Assembly: GCA_032719365.1 (NCBI GenBank)
Contig: CM064873.1
Coordinates: 1,605,001-1,669,000, forward strand
From: Prinsepia uniflora
Lineage: Eukaryota > Streptophyta > Magnoliopsida > Rosales > Rosaceae
DNA: 64,000 nucleotides
Direction: 5' to 3'
Part shown: positions 32,761 through 46,084 of the stretch, one piece after another
Layout of the letters: each line of letters starts with the position of its first letter
How positions within the stretch are numbered: the first letter of the stretch is position 1
The notes under the pieces: model-generated
What the model was told of the DNA's origin: nothing
Databases searched by the model: none
Seen by the model: only the letters and a program-made list of their open reading frames with translations
Position numbers and translations under genes: made by a program

Positions 32761-35700
32761 TTTTGCTCTTTTGTGCGCGAAGGACGAGGGTGTGATGTCT
32801 CTTTAGGCTGCTGTTCCGTTGTCAACCTGATAGATAGTTTTGGGTTTGTATGGTGAATTGGGTGTGTTTGGCCCGATACGCCGTGCATTGTTGCGATTCA
32901 ACCCAAGTGGGGTTGTATACGATTAACTGGTAATGTGGGACCGTCGGTTCGGTCATGTGATGATGGATTGTTGTGCTGCTGGGCACAGCCGGGTTCAGGG
33001 AACCCCATTTGAATAATGTATTGGAAATACGAAACTCGGTTGAGTATTGGTCTAAGTTTTGGACCCTAGTAGTGTTGGCTAGTGTACGGGGGTTGGTGCA
33101 TCGGAGTTAGCCGATGACCTTCGTGGTGGAACCCACGATGGAACCCACGTTGAGTTGACGATTGGATTGGATTGGACGTCTATACGATGTCAGGACCGCG
33201 GGGTCGGTCAGGTTGTGGATTTTACTGCAGAAGGCAGTTGGGTTCGGTGGAACCCTAGGGTGTGACCTTGGAACCCTAATTTATAATTGATGGACCGGAA
33301 AGTGAACTTTAAATGAGAACTTGTGCTGCGACGAGCGGCTGAGGTCGTGGATGACCATGTGGATGACTCTAGTGAGTCTTATGGGTTTCGATCCACGGAT
33401 GCGGTTATGAGATAAAATATGGAATCCCGTGTTGGATCGAATATTAGTGTGAGGTGTGGTTACGGATCTCGACAACGATGACTGTTGGTCGACAGTTGTG
33501 TCGAGATAACTGGCTATCGAGGATAGTTAGCGTGGTTTTAACACTTGGGGATGTTCAAGGAACGTCCATTATCCTGATGTGCCAGTGGTCAAATTGGAGG
33601 TACCCATAGTCGTGGGGTACGAGTGGTGTTACGGGATCGTCGTTCGGAATGAACGGAGATCCAAGGTAACAACTTTGCACACAGTGTGCTAGCATGGATG
33701 TTGGTATGGTGATACCTTTATGCCAATACTAGTATGGATGCCTGTGTGCTGATACTAGTGTTGATGATGGTGCGTTGGTGCTGGTACTAGCGCTGGTGCT
33801 GGTGTCAGTAATTGTGTCGACGATGAGCCACCATTTGGGGTGTGACTCTGTCATGATGGACATTTAATCGGTATCTGTGACTCAGAGGTGGTTGAGTCTT
33901 GGACTGGATGGGTTCCAGTGGAGGTTGTGTCGTGTTGGGATAAGTCCTAACATATATATGATGACAAGTGATGAATGGATCAAAAGGTATGATTGAAAAT
34001 TGGGGAATTTTGGGATGCTGTTCCCTACGTTATGAGAATCAGTGGATTTGGGGAGTTGTTGTCAACTCCGAGATTGGTAAGATTGTTTACCTCTAATATC
34101 CTCGAAGGGTACCAGGAAATGATTGGAATTGGAAAAGTCGGGGAAACCATTCGTGGTATTTTGTGATTGTGAATCACTTGGAACCGGAGGATTGAACCTG
34201 TTAAGGTCGAGATGTGAGACGAAAGCTGTATGGTATGCACATCCAGGCAGAGTTGAGGAAATTTCCGTTCGGAATCGGGGTGTGTGCATACATGATTATT
34301 GACGGACGTGAGGTCCGAGTAATGAATCGATCTTGGACACGTGGTGGTCCAAGTAAGGTATGGACATGGGCAGTCCAGTGGTTGGACTTGACATCTCATT
34401 GGGAGCATATCTGTTTCCAACATGGTTGGAACTCCCGTTTCGGGGAGAGTTGTGATTGGGAGACGAGAGGAGTGCTCGTTCCGAATCAGTGATTGGTATT
34501 CCGAAGTCATTAGGGTTGACTTCATATTTTCCTGCCGTGGCAGATGTTGATTGTTGCTACCAGTACGTTGAGCGTGTATTGGTAGGTGGAACCAGGTTTG
34601 GCCTTGGGTCATTGGACACAAGAAGTTTTGTATGATTTTGGATTTGGTGGTGTTATGCGTGGTCATCTTTCCACCAAGGGAAATTTGGCGAAGGATTCAA
34701 TTGAGGGTGTAAGACCCTACGATCAGCTTTCAGATGGATTGTTAGCTATGTGAGCATGTGTGGATCCTAGGTGGATCTGATTTGCGATGTTGTCGACTTT
34801 GGTCGATGTGACGATCTAGGATCGTGATATTACTTGTCGGGTGACGTAGCGATGGATATGGATTGTGATCTTGATGATCCAGATGGGTGGAGAGTTTATT
34901 ACTCTTACCTTGGTATGTGAGTCGTAGATGACGGGACTGAACTTCTTTTCGGAGTGAAGTCCATATGGTTTGTGACTTGGTTGAGTAGGTTTCCGATGTG
35001 GTTGGTTTTTGTCAACCTTTGACGTGTGGATATTGGGATTGGCTTCCCTATGAAGTCAATCGAGTGTTTTGGAGAGGCAACCGATAGATTCGGTTACGTT
35101 ACGTCTTGATGGACGTAAACGAGGTTTTGGGTTTTGGAACCGAATTTCTGGGTGACGATTCAGGATTCGATTACAAAGCTCGAAAATGGATTACCGGATT
35201 TGGGTGCGGAATGATTATTCCAATGCTAGCTTGCGGAATAATGATTTCGGATTCGGATTTGGACATGGATTAAAAATGTGTTGTTGGGTTCGGATTCGGG
35301 ATTTCTTACGAAATTGCGGATTCGGATTCAGAATTGGAACGAGATGACGGGTGGAGTTCGCTTTGTCTCATGTTGGGTTGGACAAAGGTACTTCATTACT
35401 AGAACGTGTTTGGCTATGACCTGGGTGGCTATAGTCCGATTGATGGATTGAGGTACGTACAGGGTACGTTGTACGAGGATTGATACTGGTTAGGCTGAGT
35501 GGTGCCTAATGGCGGTACATGGGATGTACCAGTGGTGTGTAACTAATGTGTTGGTAATCGGCTTGGTTCTGATATCATTTGTTTGGCTATATTGTGGACT
35601 GGACATTGGATACTGTGCGCTGGGCAGATTGATCTTGTCGGGTTCAGTGATTTATTGAGCAGGTGCTCTTAGCCATGGTTGGCTTGTGGAACCCTAGTAT

Positions 35701-36385
35701 TGAGGTGTGTGTTCACTGCTGGGCTGGTATTCAATGTGTTCCAGTTACACCACTTGATGCAGTAAGTTGACGGTATACGTACACTCAGGATGAGTGAATT
35801 GGTGGTCTGAGTAACCACGAGTAGCCTTGTGTGACTTGATCACACCGTGATTTCCCAGCGTTTTGGTTCGCTGAGGGAGTCGGCGATTATGGACATTGAG
35901 ATTTATTTATGTCGCAGGAATGGGCTTGCCCTGCGAATTGAGATCATGTGGTTGATCTTGCGCTACATCGGGAGTGATGTAGTACATGGTGTTGTCACCG
36001 ACGGACAGATAGTTGGAGCCTTACCAGGGTGGTAAGTTTTGTGATGACAGTTGACTGATGGTGTCAGCGTGGACTGACAAATGAGATTTGGTGACTCCCA
36101 ACGGGAGCAAATGTAAGGATTTATTGATAATGGAAAGGAACCATCTAGCTGAAGGAGTCAGCTAAATGGTTAAGCGATCTTATCGCGGATCAGGTGCTTA
36201 TGTCCACTCGAGGTGGTCGAGTGTTGTTGTTGTGACGTATGACTGTGATGGGATGTCTGGGTACAAACGTGACTGGTGTTGTCCCAGTATGTGGGTGTAC
36301 AAGTGTACACAGATGTGTGGTCGAATTGTTTTCCACAAGGTGGTTGTGGAATAAGATTGTTGGTAATTTCGAGGACGAAATTCTT
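32761..36385 (+). other. Non-coding interior of the LARD
   Basis: About 3.6 kb, unusually rich in TGG and GGTT-like words on the plus strand, with no recognisable retroviral-type domain in any frame. The longest ORF (34025-34666, minus strand, 213 codons) is antisense, Thr/His/Pro-rich, and matches nothing I know. 33700-33810 has irregular repeats of a ggtgctggtactag-like word. Confidence 0.8.
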
Positions 36386-36399
36386 TAAGGAGGGAAGGT
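36386..36399 (+). other. Polypurine tract of the LARD
   Basis: Purine-rich taaggagggaaggt ends immediately before the TG of the 3' LTR, the normal site of plus-strand priming. Confidence 0.85.
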
Positions 36400-39292
36400 T
36401 GTAACGACCCGTCCCGAATATCGGGATTTAATAATATTTAATTGTGATTTACTAATTTGGGATTAGTTGGGCGATTTCGGACGAATTGTGCAAAATGACC
36501 GTTTTGCCCCTGGGCGTGGGTAAAACATTGACTTTTAATTCGGATGGTCAAATGGACTTTGACCGATGACCGTGACGTAGTTCGGGACGTCACGAGTTCA
36601 TAGACTGGTGGCACGTTCGATTTCGACGTTCGTGGTGAAAGTTATGATGTACGGAAGTGCAAGGGCATTTTCGTAATTTTGGCATATTAGGGGCCAAATG
36701 TTGACTTTTTGACCGGGATGTCCGATGGCCAAGGGCCAAGGACCGTTGCGTAGGTCTCGTCGATACGAATCCAACGACAGGCGGCACGTCGAAAACGGAG
36801 TTCGGGTGACCAAGTTACGGGTCACGGATGTCTGGGGGCAAAATGGTAATTTGTCAACCGGAGGGCAAATGGTCTTTTACCATTGAATCTTGCTGCCTGG
36901 CAGTGACATCTGTCACTTTGTCATCTTCTTTGCCCCAGATAACATGGAATCATGTATTAAGGGAGACACAATTATTCTTACTTTAGACACTAATTCCCTA
37001 ATTTGTGGGTTGTCTTAATGATTACCAATTAGCAGCTAATTAACCTCTGTCTCAGCTCCATTGTGCAATTGGGAGACTGAGGAAGCCGAATTGAGTGTGA
37101 GGCTCGAGTGACAGTGAGGCCCCTGGGTTAATTTTAAACCGAAAAATCGTGGAAATTGGGGGATTTGCGAATTCGACAATATGAGCGGTGAGGATCATAA
37201 TTGTGGATTCAATTCGACTTCTGGGATTGATACGAACATCTCTGCAATGAAAACGACGAGAAATGGTGCCGTATTGTGGAAGAACAGAAGCTTCCATGGC
37301 AGCTCAAAGTCGAGCTTGTGTTCTGTGGGTTTGAGGTAAGTAATTCTCAAATTGACCTTGTAGAAATGTCCCTTACACTCTCACGATGCTAACTGAATGA
37401 ATTAATTTGGAAAACAGGGACGATATCGTGAAACCCGATTTGGAAACCCGTCGAGGATCGATCGAGAGTCGTGAGGATTTAGACCACGATTTGTGTAATT
37501 CGATTTACAGAACTTAAATGGTGATTGATTACAAGGGATCAGTTGAAAGAACGGATTGATTCGATGTTGTTTTGGGTGAGATTGAACCGGGTCCTATCGC
37601 GGGTTTTTCAACCCGTTTACCAGAGAAACGGGCGAGGATGGTGACTGTAGCAGTCACTGTAGCAGGCGCGTGGCTTTCACGCGCAGCCACTCACGGCGGC
37701 GCGTGACGGCGCGTGGGCACGAATCTCGAGGTGAGGTCAACATGACTTCTGTCCTATTTAATGTAACGAACATTTTGGAATTGGTTTCGTGTCGATCGGA
37801 CACCGTTTCGTTATTGTTCGGGATGTCCGAAGGTTTTAAATCCAGTTTAAAAATACTTAAAAATTCGGGAAAATTACGGGACTTGAATAGGATGTTAATG
37901 ATGAGGTTAGTAATCCTCTAATGTGATTTGGACAGGATTGGGAGTCCCGGTGATAGTGGTGTGGCCCGGGAAGGCCTATGGCACGCGTATCGAGGCGCTC
38001 GGTTAAACGGTCTGTGAGTGGACATTGGTTTCATAAATTCGATGCATGCATGACTGTTTTATGATTGTTATAATTATGATTAAATGATTTACTTTGGATA
38101 TCGGTGAATTTAAAATGATTTCACGTATTTCGAGGTGAATTACTTATTTGCACGTAAACCGAGATTTTCTGGATTTTCACCGATTTCCATAAATGTGGTT
38201 GAATATGATTTCATGAAACGGTTACGAACTTGAATAAAGTAAAATCGGGCCGGGGGCCCAGTTGAACTATGAAATCGGGCCAGGGGCCCAGTTAACATGT
38301 GGATCGGGCTAGGGGCCCAGTTAACTTGTGAAATCGGGCCAGGTGCCCAGTTGATTTCTACATGTGATTGCGGGTCGGGGACCCTAAAATGGAATTGAAT
38401 AAATGTTTCCTGGTTTACATTTTATATATGTTCACATGCTGGAATCTATAAATGGTTTTGATGATATTTCGGTTATGGCACGTTTCACGGTATTTGGGCA
38501 TGAGACCCGTTTGATGAAACGTAACGATTGGTTCGGATTTTATCTATGTATACCTATATGTTTTGCATGTGGATATCAATAAAATGTATTTGGTACTGCA
38601 CTGTATAGATCCTTCCATATTATATTGTCTCCTCCGGATGAGGTACCCCGGAGAGGTCACGGACGTCTAGAACGTCCAGCGTCTATGACGCTAAGCATCG
38701 GGGATGCTGTACCCGAACGGGGTTCGGGGATTGAACTCGGAAATTGAGACCCGAGTGGCACGCGTAGCCTTGTGATTGTGACCTTATTGACGTCAGGGAC
38801 GTCAGACATCAGGGATGTCGGATTGGAGTGTATAGTGCAGTGGCTAAAATTATGGTTATGGTTTATATTATATGTCTTATGGTTCATATTACTGGATTTA
38901 TGAAATAACTCTTGGATTTACTTTTGGAAATTTAAACTATGCTTTGGTTTCCGGGCTAAGGCCCTAATGGTTATTTCTAAATAAATATGGGATTATTGGT
39001 TTTGGTGCATGCATATGATTTTACTGAGGGGCATAAATGTCTTATAAATGTTTTAAGCAGACTTGTTTATTTTCGTCCACTCACAGCTTTTGTTTTCAAT
39101 GCCCTTCAGGTTGATTCCGGATACGACTGCAGCAGAGACTTGAGCATCGCACACCTCCTCCATCGATCCTTACGCACTCTGGAAGCCCGTTTGGGCATTG
39201 GCAACCGGTTATCCCTTGTCTGACGCCTCTTGTCAGACGGGAGCACGTCACATTCCATGGTAATCCCGGAGGGATTGGGATGGGTCGTGTCA
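36400..39292 (+). repeat. 3' LTR of the LARD (2893 bp)
   Basis: Near-identical to 29822-32743, shorter by exactly one 29-bp unit. Followed by target duplication tacca. Confidence 0.95.
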
Positions 39293-39297
39293 TACCA

Positions 39298-40712
39298 TAT
39301 AGCATCCTCGTGCAATTGGATTGTTAAATATGCATGTGTGTATATATGAATAAAATAAATTTTCGAAAAGATTAACCCCAATAACTTATTACCGGTATGG
39401 TTTTTTAATTTAAATTTTAGTTAATTTGAACCCAGGGATGGAGCTCAGTTAAGGGCTGGAAGATTTTTATTTATCTTAAAATTATGGATTTAATGATTTA
39501 TTAACTTATTATTTGTAGAAGTAAATATGATCCATTTTAGAATTTTAGCCGATCCGAGCATAACATTCTAAATAAAATTAATATAGTTGTATTTTAAATT
39601 GTATTTGTATAATTATATTCCTTGCTGATTTATGATTATTAATTGTAATTTTTTTTTTCTATTAAGGTTTAATATTTATGTGTAAAGATGCATTTGAAGA
39701 ATAGACTCATCGCATCCCTTTATGTATATATTTTTATTTTTAGTAATGAAGAATTACAGTTCTTTTGATCATCTATTCGCATGTACATGTATGTGAGTAG
39801 CATTCAAGGAATGCCCTTTGATTTCACCTGTTTCAGCCTATGATTTATAAATTGTTTTGTCAGAAAATAAGAAAAAAGCTTCAAGAGTTAGGGATGCCAA
39901 GAAAGAAGGTGGTTTATGTGGTATGCCTATGTTCCGCACATTACTGGTAATTTCATTCGTTTCGTCGATTTTTTTTTTCAGTTATAACATACAATTAAAT
40001 TTAATCTACCTGAAATTTAGATTCAAGAATCTATGTGGTTTAAGGAACATCGAACTTATTATTACATGTGAAACAAAAGGCAAGGGGTGAATGCATGTGT
40101 AATAATGTTAGATTTGTGCCGAGGTTAGAAATTAAGAAAATAATGAATGAAGTATTGTATAAATGAATGTAGAGGTACATGCATGGGAATATGGGAAGAA
40201 GAGAACATGGTGTCGCAGTGTTTTGACTGGCACATGCAAAGGGTGATTAGTGCTACCAGCTCTGAGCTTCTCTGTGTGACGACACCAAACACTGATCGGG
40301 ATTTATAACAAGCACAGCAAGAAAGGAATCAGACAGAGTGATCACCATAGAAATTAATTAATTAAATTACAGTACTTAATTACCAGAAAATATGTATTAT
40401 TAAAATAAACAACATCCTATATATACATGGAGGATTATTTTTAAGAAAATTATGTTGGAGTATAATGAGATGGAGATGAGACCAAAATAACTGTCAAAGA
40501 CTGGCAAAACCAGACCTCATATCACCATAAAAGTGAAAGACAGATGATGAGGGACTGAGGAGGAGAGCTTAGAGAATAGCGATGGATATGGAGGAAGAAA
40601 AGGTAGCTAGAGCCTAATCTAGGAGAGAGGAGGTGACATAAAATGAACCCACCAAACAGTACATGCTCTGAATATATTTGCATGCAGCTTGAAATGACAT
40701 TTCATCAACCCT

Positions 40713-40750
<38 letters not shown>

Positions 40751-42584
40751 ATTGAAAAGAAAAGGAGTCATAATAAAGCTGCCAACGAGATCCATTATAT
40801 CCCTTCCAACCTCTGGTTTCTGTGGCATATAATTATTGGAATAAATAATAATGTTACAAATTAATTTTTGACATCTACCTATGGCTATAGCTAGCTGGCG
40901 GCTACTATACTGGAGTTATAATTGCACAGGTGAATAGAAATATATGTAATATTCCTAAATTTTATTGTTGATATATTTATATTTTAGAGTTTTATTATTA
41001 AAATAAAGGGGAAAAATATTGATAATATTTATATTTAAGGGTTTTAAATTTTCCCTCAAGAGCGAAGATATCAATTTTAATTTTATATAAATATATATTA
41101 TTATGTATTTAAATTTTTTTTTTCTAAAATTTTCATTCAAAATCTTCAAGGGTTTAACTGAATTTCTAATATATTTTTATTAAGTGTAAACGATATCAAT
41201 ATTAATATTCAAAATCGATATTTTAATAAATTTAACCATCGATATTTCTGTGAAAAACGATATTTTCATTTTTGTTTCTAGTGCCTCTTATTTTCTCTAG
41301 TCTTTGGTCCCTAATCTCTAGTCTTCCTATGTTATCACATATTTTGTACTAATTAATAAGTACTATAAACCCTATCTTCCTCTTCTCACCCTCACTAATG
41401 CTGTCAATCCTCTCAACTTTCATCACCCAATTATTTGTTTTGGAAATCAAAATAAGTAGTACTGGAATCTAAGATAAGCGTGATTATACAAAATCAGAAA
41501 TGGTAAGAAAGTTGGACCAAAATGTAGCCAAAACGAACATTTCCAAGGGTATTTTAAAACAGGTTTTTATTTTTCCGTATGCGCAGATTAAGGCCAACGT
41601 GGTTGTACTTGTATGATCGTCGTAGAGACTTAATTTGTTATTCGCCTTTTATGTAAGGGGAACATAGGGTAGGTAAAATGTCGATTTAGACGAGATTTGA
41701 CATTTTATATCAGTAGATCACATTGATTAGAATCTGTGTGTTATTCCTATATATTTAAATTTAAAAATTTCAAACAAATTAAATTAATTTTACAACAAAT
41801 TTCACTTGTACATAAAACCAATCGAGAGTATATTAATATTTGGCATTCATAAAATGATAACTAGTGCAACTATGTGGTGTCACGATTATGGGGAAACAAA
41901 TTTGTTCCTCAACCTTTCTAGCTAATTGTTTCACACATCTTTTGATTTATATGCTTCCTAGCTTGCAGGATAAACCTTTTGAACAAAGCTACTAACTAAA
42001 CCTTCTACTTTATTGGGTGCTAAAGAAAGAATTTGTTTACTTTTCAACTAAGATCCCATTATCAGTGAACTTACTATTTGTGTAGTTTCACCGTCTTAGT
42101 ACCAAAACAGTGTATTGACTATTGTGCATACTTGCGAAACTTTGAGGAACACACTTGGGATCTTCTGATAAGTTACACAAATACCCTTCCTTCCCTAATA
42201 TTTTTCTTCATCTAAATTTGGAGGCTTGGAGCTATTTTCAGAAGAGAGATTCCACCCAATCTAGATTTAAATTTTAACGTGTTCCATGACAAAAATTGAG
42301 TTTTCACTCAAAAATTCCAACTCCTGGTCTTAATTATAGTTCATAAGATACGTGAACTTGTACACATAAACAAAGCATTCATTTCATGTCATTTAAGAAT
42401 ATCTCGGTAAAAAAATCAACAAAGAAATAACAAAATTAGAGGGAAATATCAACTTGGTTTATTACCCATTGATGTATTAAGATGCATGGCTAATCAATAA
42501 AGTTCTCAAAAAAAGAGAAGAAATTAAGAAATAGCAAGAACATAAGGGACATATAACTAGCCGAAGCTCATTGGAAAGGAGTAG
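39298..42584. other. Intergenic AT-rich DNA, no gene supported
   Basis: About 3.3 kb of AT-rich sequence. A CT microsatellite lies at 40718-40746. The ORF at 39857-40090 starts with a basic segment and then a hydrophobic stretch, but has no family signature. 42400-42584 is probably the 3' UTR of the WIP gene. Confidence 0.5.
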
Positions 42585-44832
42585 TCATGAGTCATTTTCC
42601 TCAATTTCAGATGCTGCATCATCTTCTTCTTCCTCAAAACAATCAATCCCATAAGCTGCATGGCCATTTCCAAAGGCCTTGATATGATCCTTGAGAGATC
42701 TCTTGTGCTTGAAATCGGAGCCACAAGTGCAGTACCAAAGCTTGCCACAATTCTTCTCATGGGTTCTCCAATCACCCCTCACAGCAAAGGCCTTGCCACA
42801 TTTTCTACACATGAAGGGCTTGATCCCATGCTTCCTCTTGTAATGGGTTTGGAGGGTTCTGAAGTCTTTGAGAGGCTTTGATCTTGGGTGGTCAATGTTG
42901 TTTCTGCAACCTAGGGCACAGCAATAGCAAGGCAGTCTAAGCATGCCTGTTGGCTGTGTCCCCCTTAGGGACTCCGGTCCTTTTCTGTATTGAGATCCAT
43001 GCCCCCACATGTGCATCTATACATACATAAAATTCATCATTCAATCAACAAATTTTTAAAGGAGCTAACTTTCATCAAATTAAAGTTTGAGCTTAATTTG
43101 AATGAATTTATTTTGTTAAGAGCTAGCGAGTCTAGATACGAATTTGCTGTAATTGAACCAAAATCGTGAAATGAGAGTATGTTTACATACACATTGATAA
43201 ACAATTTCGTTAATATTTTTCGTGAAATTAATTTTTTTTTAAAACAAATATATATACATGGGTCAAGGTGTTTGAAAATGAAAAGATCGATAAAGCACAT
43301 GCTATATTGGCTACTTAGGAATTTGGAGTTTGAATATCTTTTCAGTTATTTAGTATTTTTTGTTTGTTTGTAAACTTATGGTACTCTAGCTCAATGTACA
43401 TGTGTTGCTAATTATAATTGTATGCATATGGTCAAAACCAGAGGGAAATTTAGACCCTTTGAAATTCAAACGAAGTTCAAAAGTGTACTCTTTAAGTACT
43501 GGGTTCTCACACACTTCAATATATAGATGTACAATATATATACATTCATAAATATGTCTATAAATATTTGGTGATTTTGACCTGACCATAGAAAAAGTTT
43601 GATACATGAAGATGAAGATGATCATCTATCCGATGATGGATCTGAAGGCAGGAAGAACTTGGGTTTGGCAGTACATAGCTGCCAAAGTAGGAGACACAAA
43701 CTTCAAAGTGCAAAAAGCATAATTTCTGTGTGTAGTTCAATCACATAAAGAGGGCTCCTGGCTCATCAGATTCATAATTACTCTCAGACCCAAAGACTCA
43801 GTTTTGGACCAGATGATAATTATACCAATATTTTTATTCATTTTTTTAAATCCCAAAGCCCATAAATCATGCAAAAAGAGAAAAAAGATTGGTGATGATA
43901 GTGATGAGTGATCACTGATCATAATATAAAGTGTGAAACTGGACATTACAGAACAAAAGAAAGTAAAAATGATTTAAAGTTGTTGAAAGAAGAAAAGGAA
44001 AAAAAAGGGGAAACCCTAAGGACCCATGTAATATATAAAAGTAAAAGACTAAAATCAAGCTAAAAAAGAAGTGTACAAAACAAAGATAATATAGGACTGG
44101 GTTTTTCTCTTTTCTTTTTTCAGAAATTTCAAAAGAAAAAAGGTGAAAACTTTATATTTAGAAATAAACCAAATCATGAAAGGTATAAAATTTATTTGTT
44201 TATTTGATTATTACCTGCATGTGTATCTGTTGAAGGTCTTGAAGCAAAGAGGGCATGAAAACTGGGTTGGACCAATCAGTATTTGAGCTGGGGTTGGGAT
44301 CCAGTACTGGCCTTTGTTGAGTCTGTTTGGTGCAAACCCAGTTGATGATGAATTAGCAACAGTGACTTGAAGATGATGATCATGATGATCAATTTGTTTA
44401 TGATTATTTTCTGACGATGATGAGACCTCTGGGGAAGAGATGGTGGAGATCAAATCAGCTGAAGCTGCTGTTGTGGTGGTTGGAAGCCCTAGATGTAAAG
44501 CCACAGTTACACTTTGATCCTCATCATCATAATCATCATCATTATCAACATCATGATCAAAGTCATGTCTTGAAGGGCTCTGGGTGAGGAGGGGGAGGGC
44601 TTCTCTTAGGGGAGGGGAGGGGGGGGGATATTGATGATGATGAGGAAGATTGGATGAAGAAGTTTTGATTAGTATCATTTGATGATGGTGGAGAGAAGAA
44701 GTTGTTGTAGGATTCATAATTAGGAGGATGTTGGAGATTATGAATGGAGGAGGGGGTGGAGATGGAGATGTTGTGGTGGTGGAGAGGGTTGAGATTGAAC
44801 CAATTGAAGTAATTTGAGTAGGGATCTGCCAT
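42585..44832 (-). CDS. WIP-family C2H2 zinc-finger transcription factor (2 exons, frame broken)
   Basis: Exon 1 is 44832-44215 and exon 2 is 43016-42585, with GT-AG sites. Exon 1 starts [16 protein letters not shown] and later holds [26 protein letters not shown] and [20 protein letters not shown], with the first half of finger 1 ([11 protein letters not shown]). Exon 2 gives [19 protein letters not shown] and the remaining WIP fingers ([41 protein letters not shown]). These nuclear regulators act in embryo root, transmitting-tract and leaf patterning (NTT/WIP2, WIP4, WIP5 clade). Two lesions are seen: a 9-base C run (44619-44627, minus strand), where 8 would keep frame, and about 4 bases missing at finger 1 (YNNMQ expected, YTC found). 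As written, translation stops after 89 residues. Pseudogene or consensus errors are both possible. Confidence 0.85.
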
Positions 44833-44890
44833 GGTGGTGGTGGGGGAAGAGCTACAGAAATAGTGGATTGAAAGTGGGATATTATATAGG

Positions 44891-44892
<2 letters not shown>

Positions 44893-44943
<51 letters not shown>
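44893..44943. repeat. (GA)n microsatellite in the WIP leader
   Basis: About 51 bp of GA, read as CT on the transcribed strand, about 60 bases upstream of the WIP start codon. CT-rich leaders are common in plant genes. The Ser-Leu ORF over it is an artefact. Confidence 0.9.
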
Positions 44944-44946
<3 letters not shown>

Positions 44947-45096
44947 GTGATAGCTATTGAACAAAATGGCCAACTGAAAAAGAATAGGTGAAGATGAAGA
45001 TGATGGAGGAGGGAGGAGTGTGGGGTGAAGGGTTAAAGAGATGTCAAAAATAAGGTTTTGATAAAGCAAACCCAACTGAGTAAAAAGGAGAGACAA

Positions 45097-46004
45097 GAAA
45101 TCACTTGTGAGGTGTGACTAAACAGTGACACAAATATGCCAAAGATGAGTGAGAGAGAATTGAATGAGAGATAATCTTGGGACTTGAAAGGACAACTCGC
45201 TTATTGAACAATGTGTACGAACGGTATACAATTTATGGGTACGTATGTAATCCACAGTTTAAAAAAAAAAAAAAAAGCTCATTACTCTTTTACCTAAACT
45301 TGCATGCTTTTTAGAAAATTATAAGGTAATAATAAATTTGTGTATAGCATAGTTTCTTGATTGTTGGATTTTTTTAAGTAAACTGTTCGATTGATTTTAT
45401 TATCTCGATCAACAATAACAATTTCCGAACAATTTATAATTTTTCGTGATGCTATACTTTCCTCTATAAAATATGACATAATTCGATATTTTTTAAAAAT
45501 AAGTAAAGAAAATTGTGAAAGGTTGCTAATAGATTCATAAAGTATTAAATTTAAATAAAATGAAACTCGTTGGAATTGTTGGTATCTATTAAAAAACTTA
45601 CCTCACTCTCCAAGTTTGATCAACTAGGAAATTGAAGGATTACAAGAGAAAAGAAGGCAAAAGACAAAGTTACCATTAAGATTGTGGAGGTTGTCCCCCA
45701 TAATCCCATCTCATTCATTGATGAGAGAGAGAGAGAGAGAACCAATGTACAAACATCCATGCATTGCATACAGAAACTCATTAATTTGAAGATATACATT
45801 TTATATATATGAATATATTATTTGGGTTTGGAAAACAAATGGTTTGCTAGTTTGGATGGGAGGCCAGCATTTGCAGTGGTGGGCGGGCCATGGTCGGCAA
45901 AATTGACTCCTACGAGCACAGAGAGTTATATTATCTTCGTCTCTTCTCTTCTCTTCATGCTTTTTTGCTAGCTTTTACATGCACAACAACACAATAACCA
46001 ACCT

Positions 46005-46084
<80 letters not shown>

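Larger units (their letters stand above)
29817..39297 (+). mobile_element. LARD: full-length non-autonomous LTR retrotransposon, 9.47 kb
   Basis: Two near-identical direct repeats (29822-32743, 2922 bp; 36400-39292, 2893 bp) begin TGTAACGACCC and end GGGTCGTGTCA. They are flanked by the 5-bp duplication tacca (29817-29821, 39293-39297). A primer-binding site for initiator tRNA-Met follows the 5' LTR and a purine tract precedes the 3' LTR. The 3656-bp interior has no gag, protease, reverse transcriptase, RNase H or integrase. Long LTRs with a non-coding interior define LARDs, which need proteins from a relative. A leftover NFEDEIL peptide at 36367-36387, just before the purine tract, is the usual C-terminus of Ty3/gypsy polyproteins, so the parent was probably a Ty3/gypsy element. 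Confidence 0.93.

Noticed and set aside
39857..40090. 77-codon ORF with Lys-rich start and a hydrophobic segment
   Set aside because: No homologous motif, AT-rich tail and no promoter or splice context; likely chance.
40643..40864. ORFs over CT/GA microsatellites (also 44563-45096 upstream part, 45955-46236, 54339-54584)
   Set aside because: Arg-Glu or Ser-Leu dipeptide runs produced by dinucleotide repeats; no protein evidence. Only the part of 44563-45096 after the WIP ATG is real.
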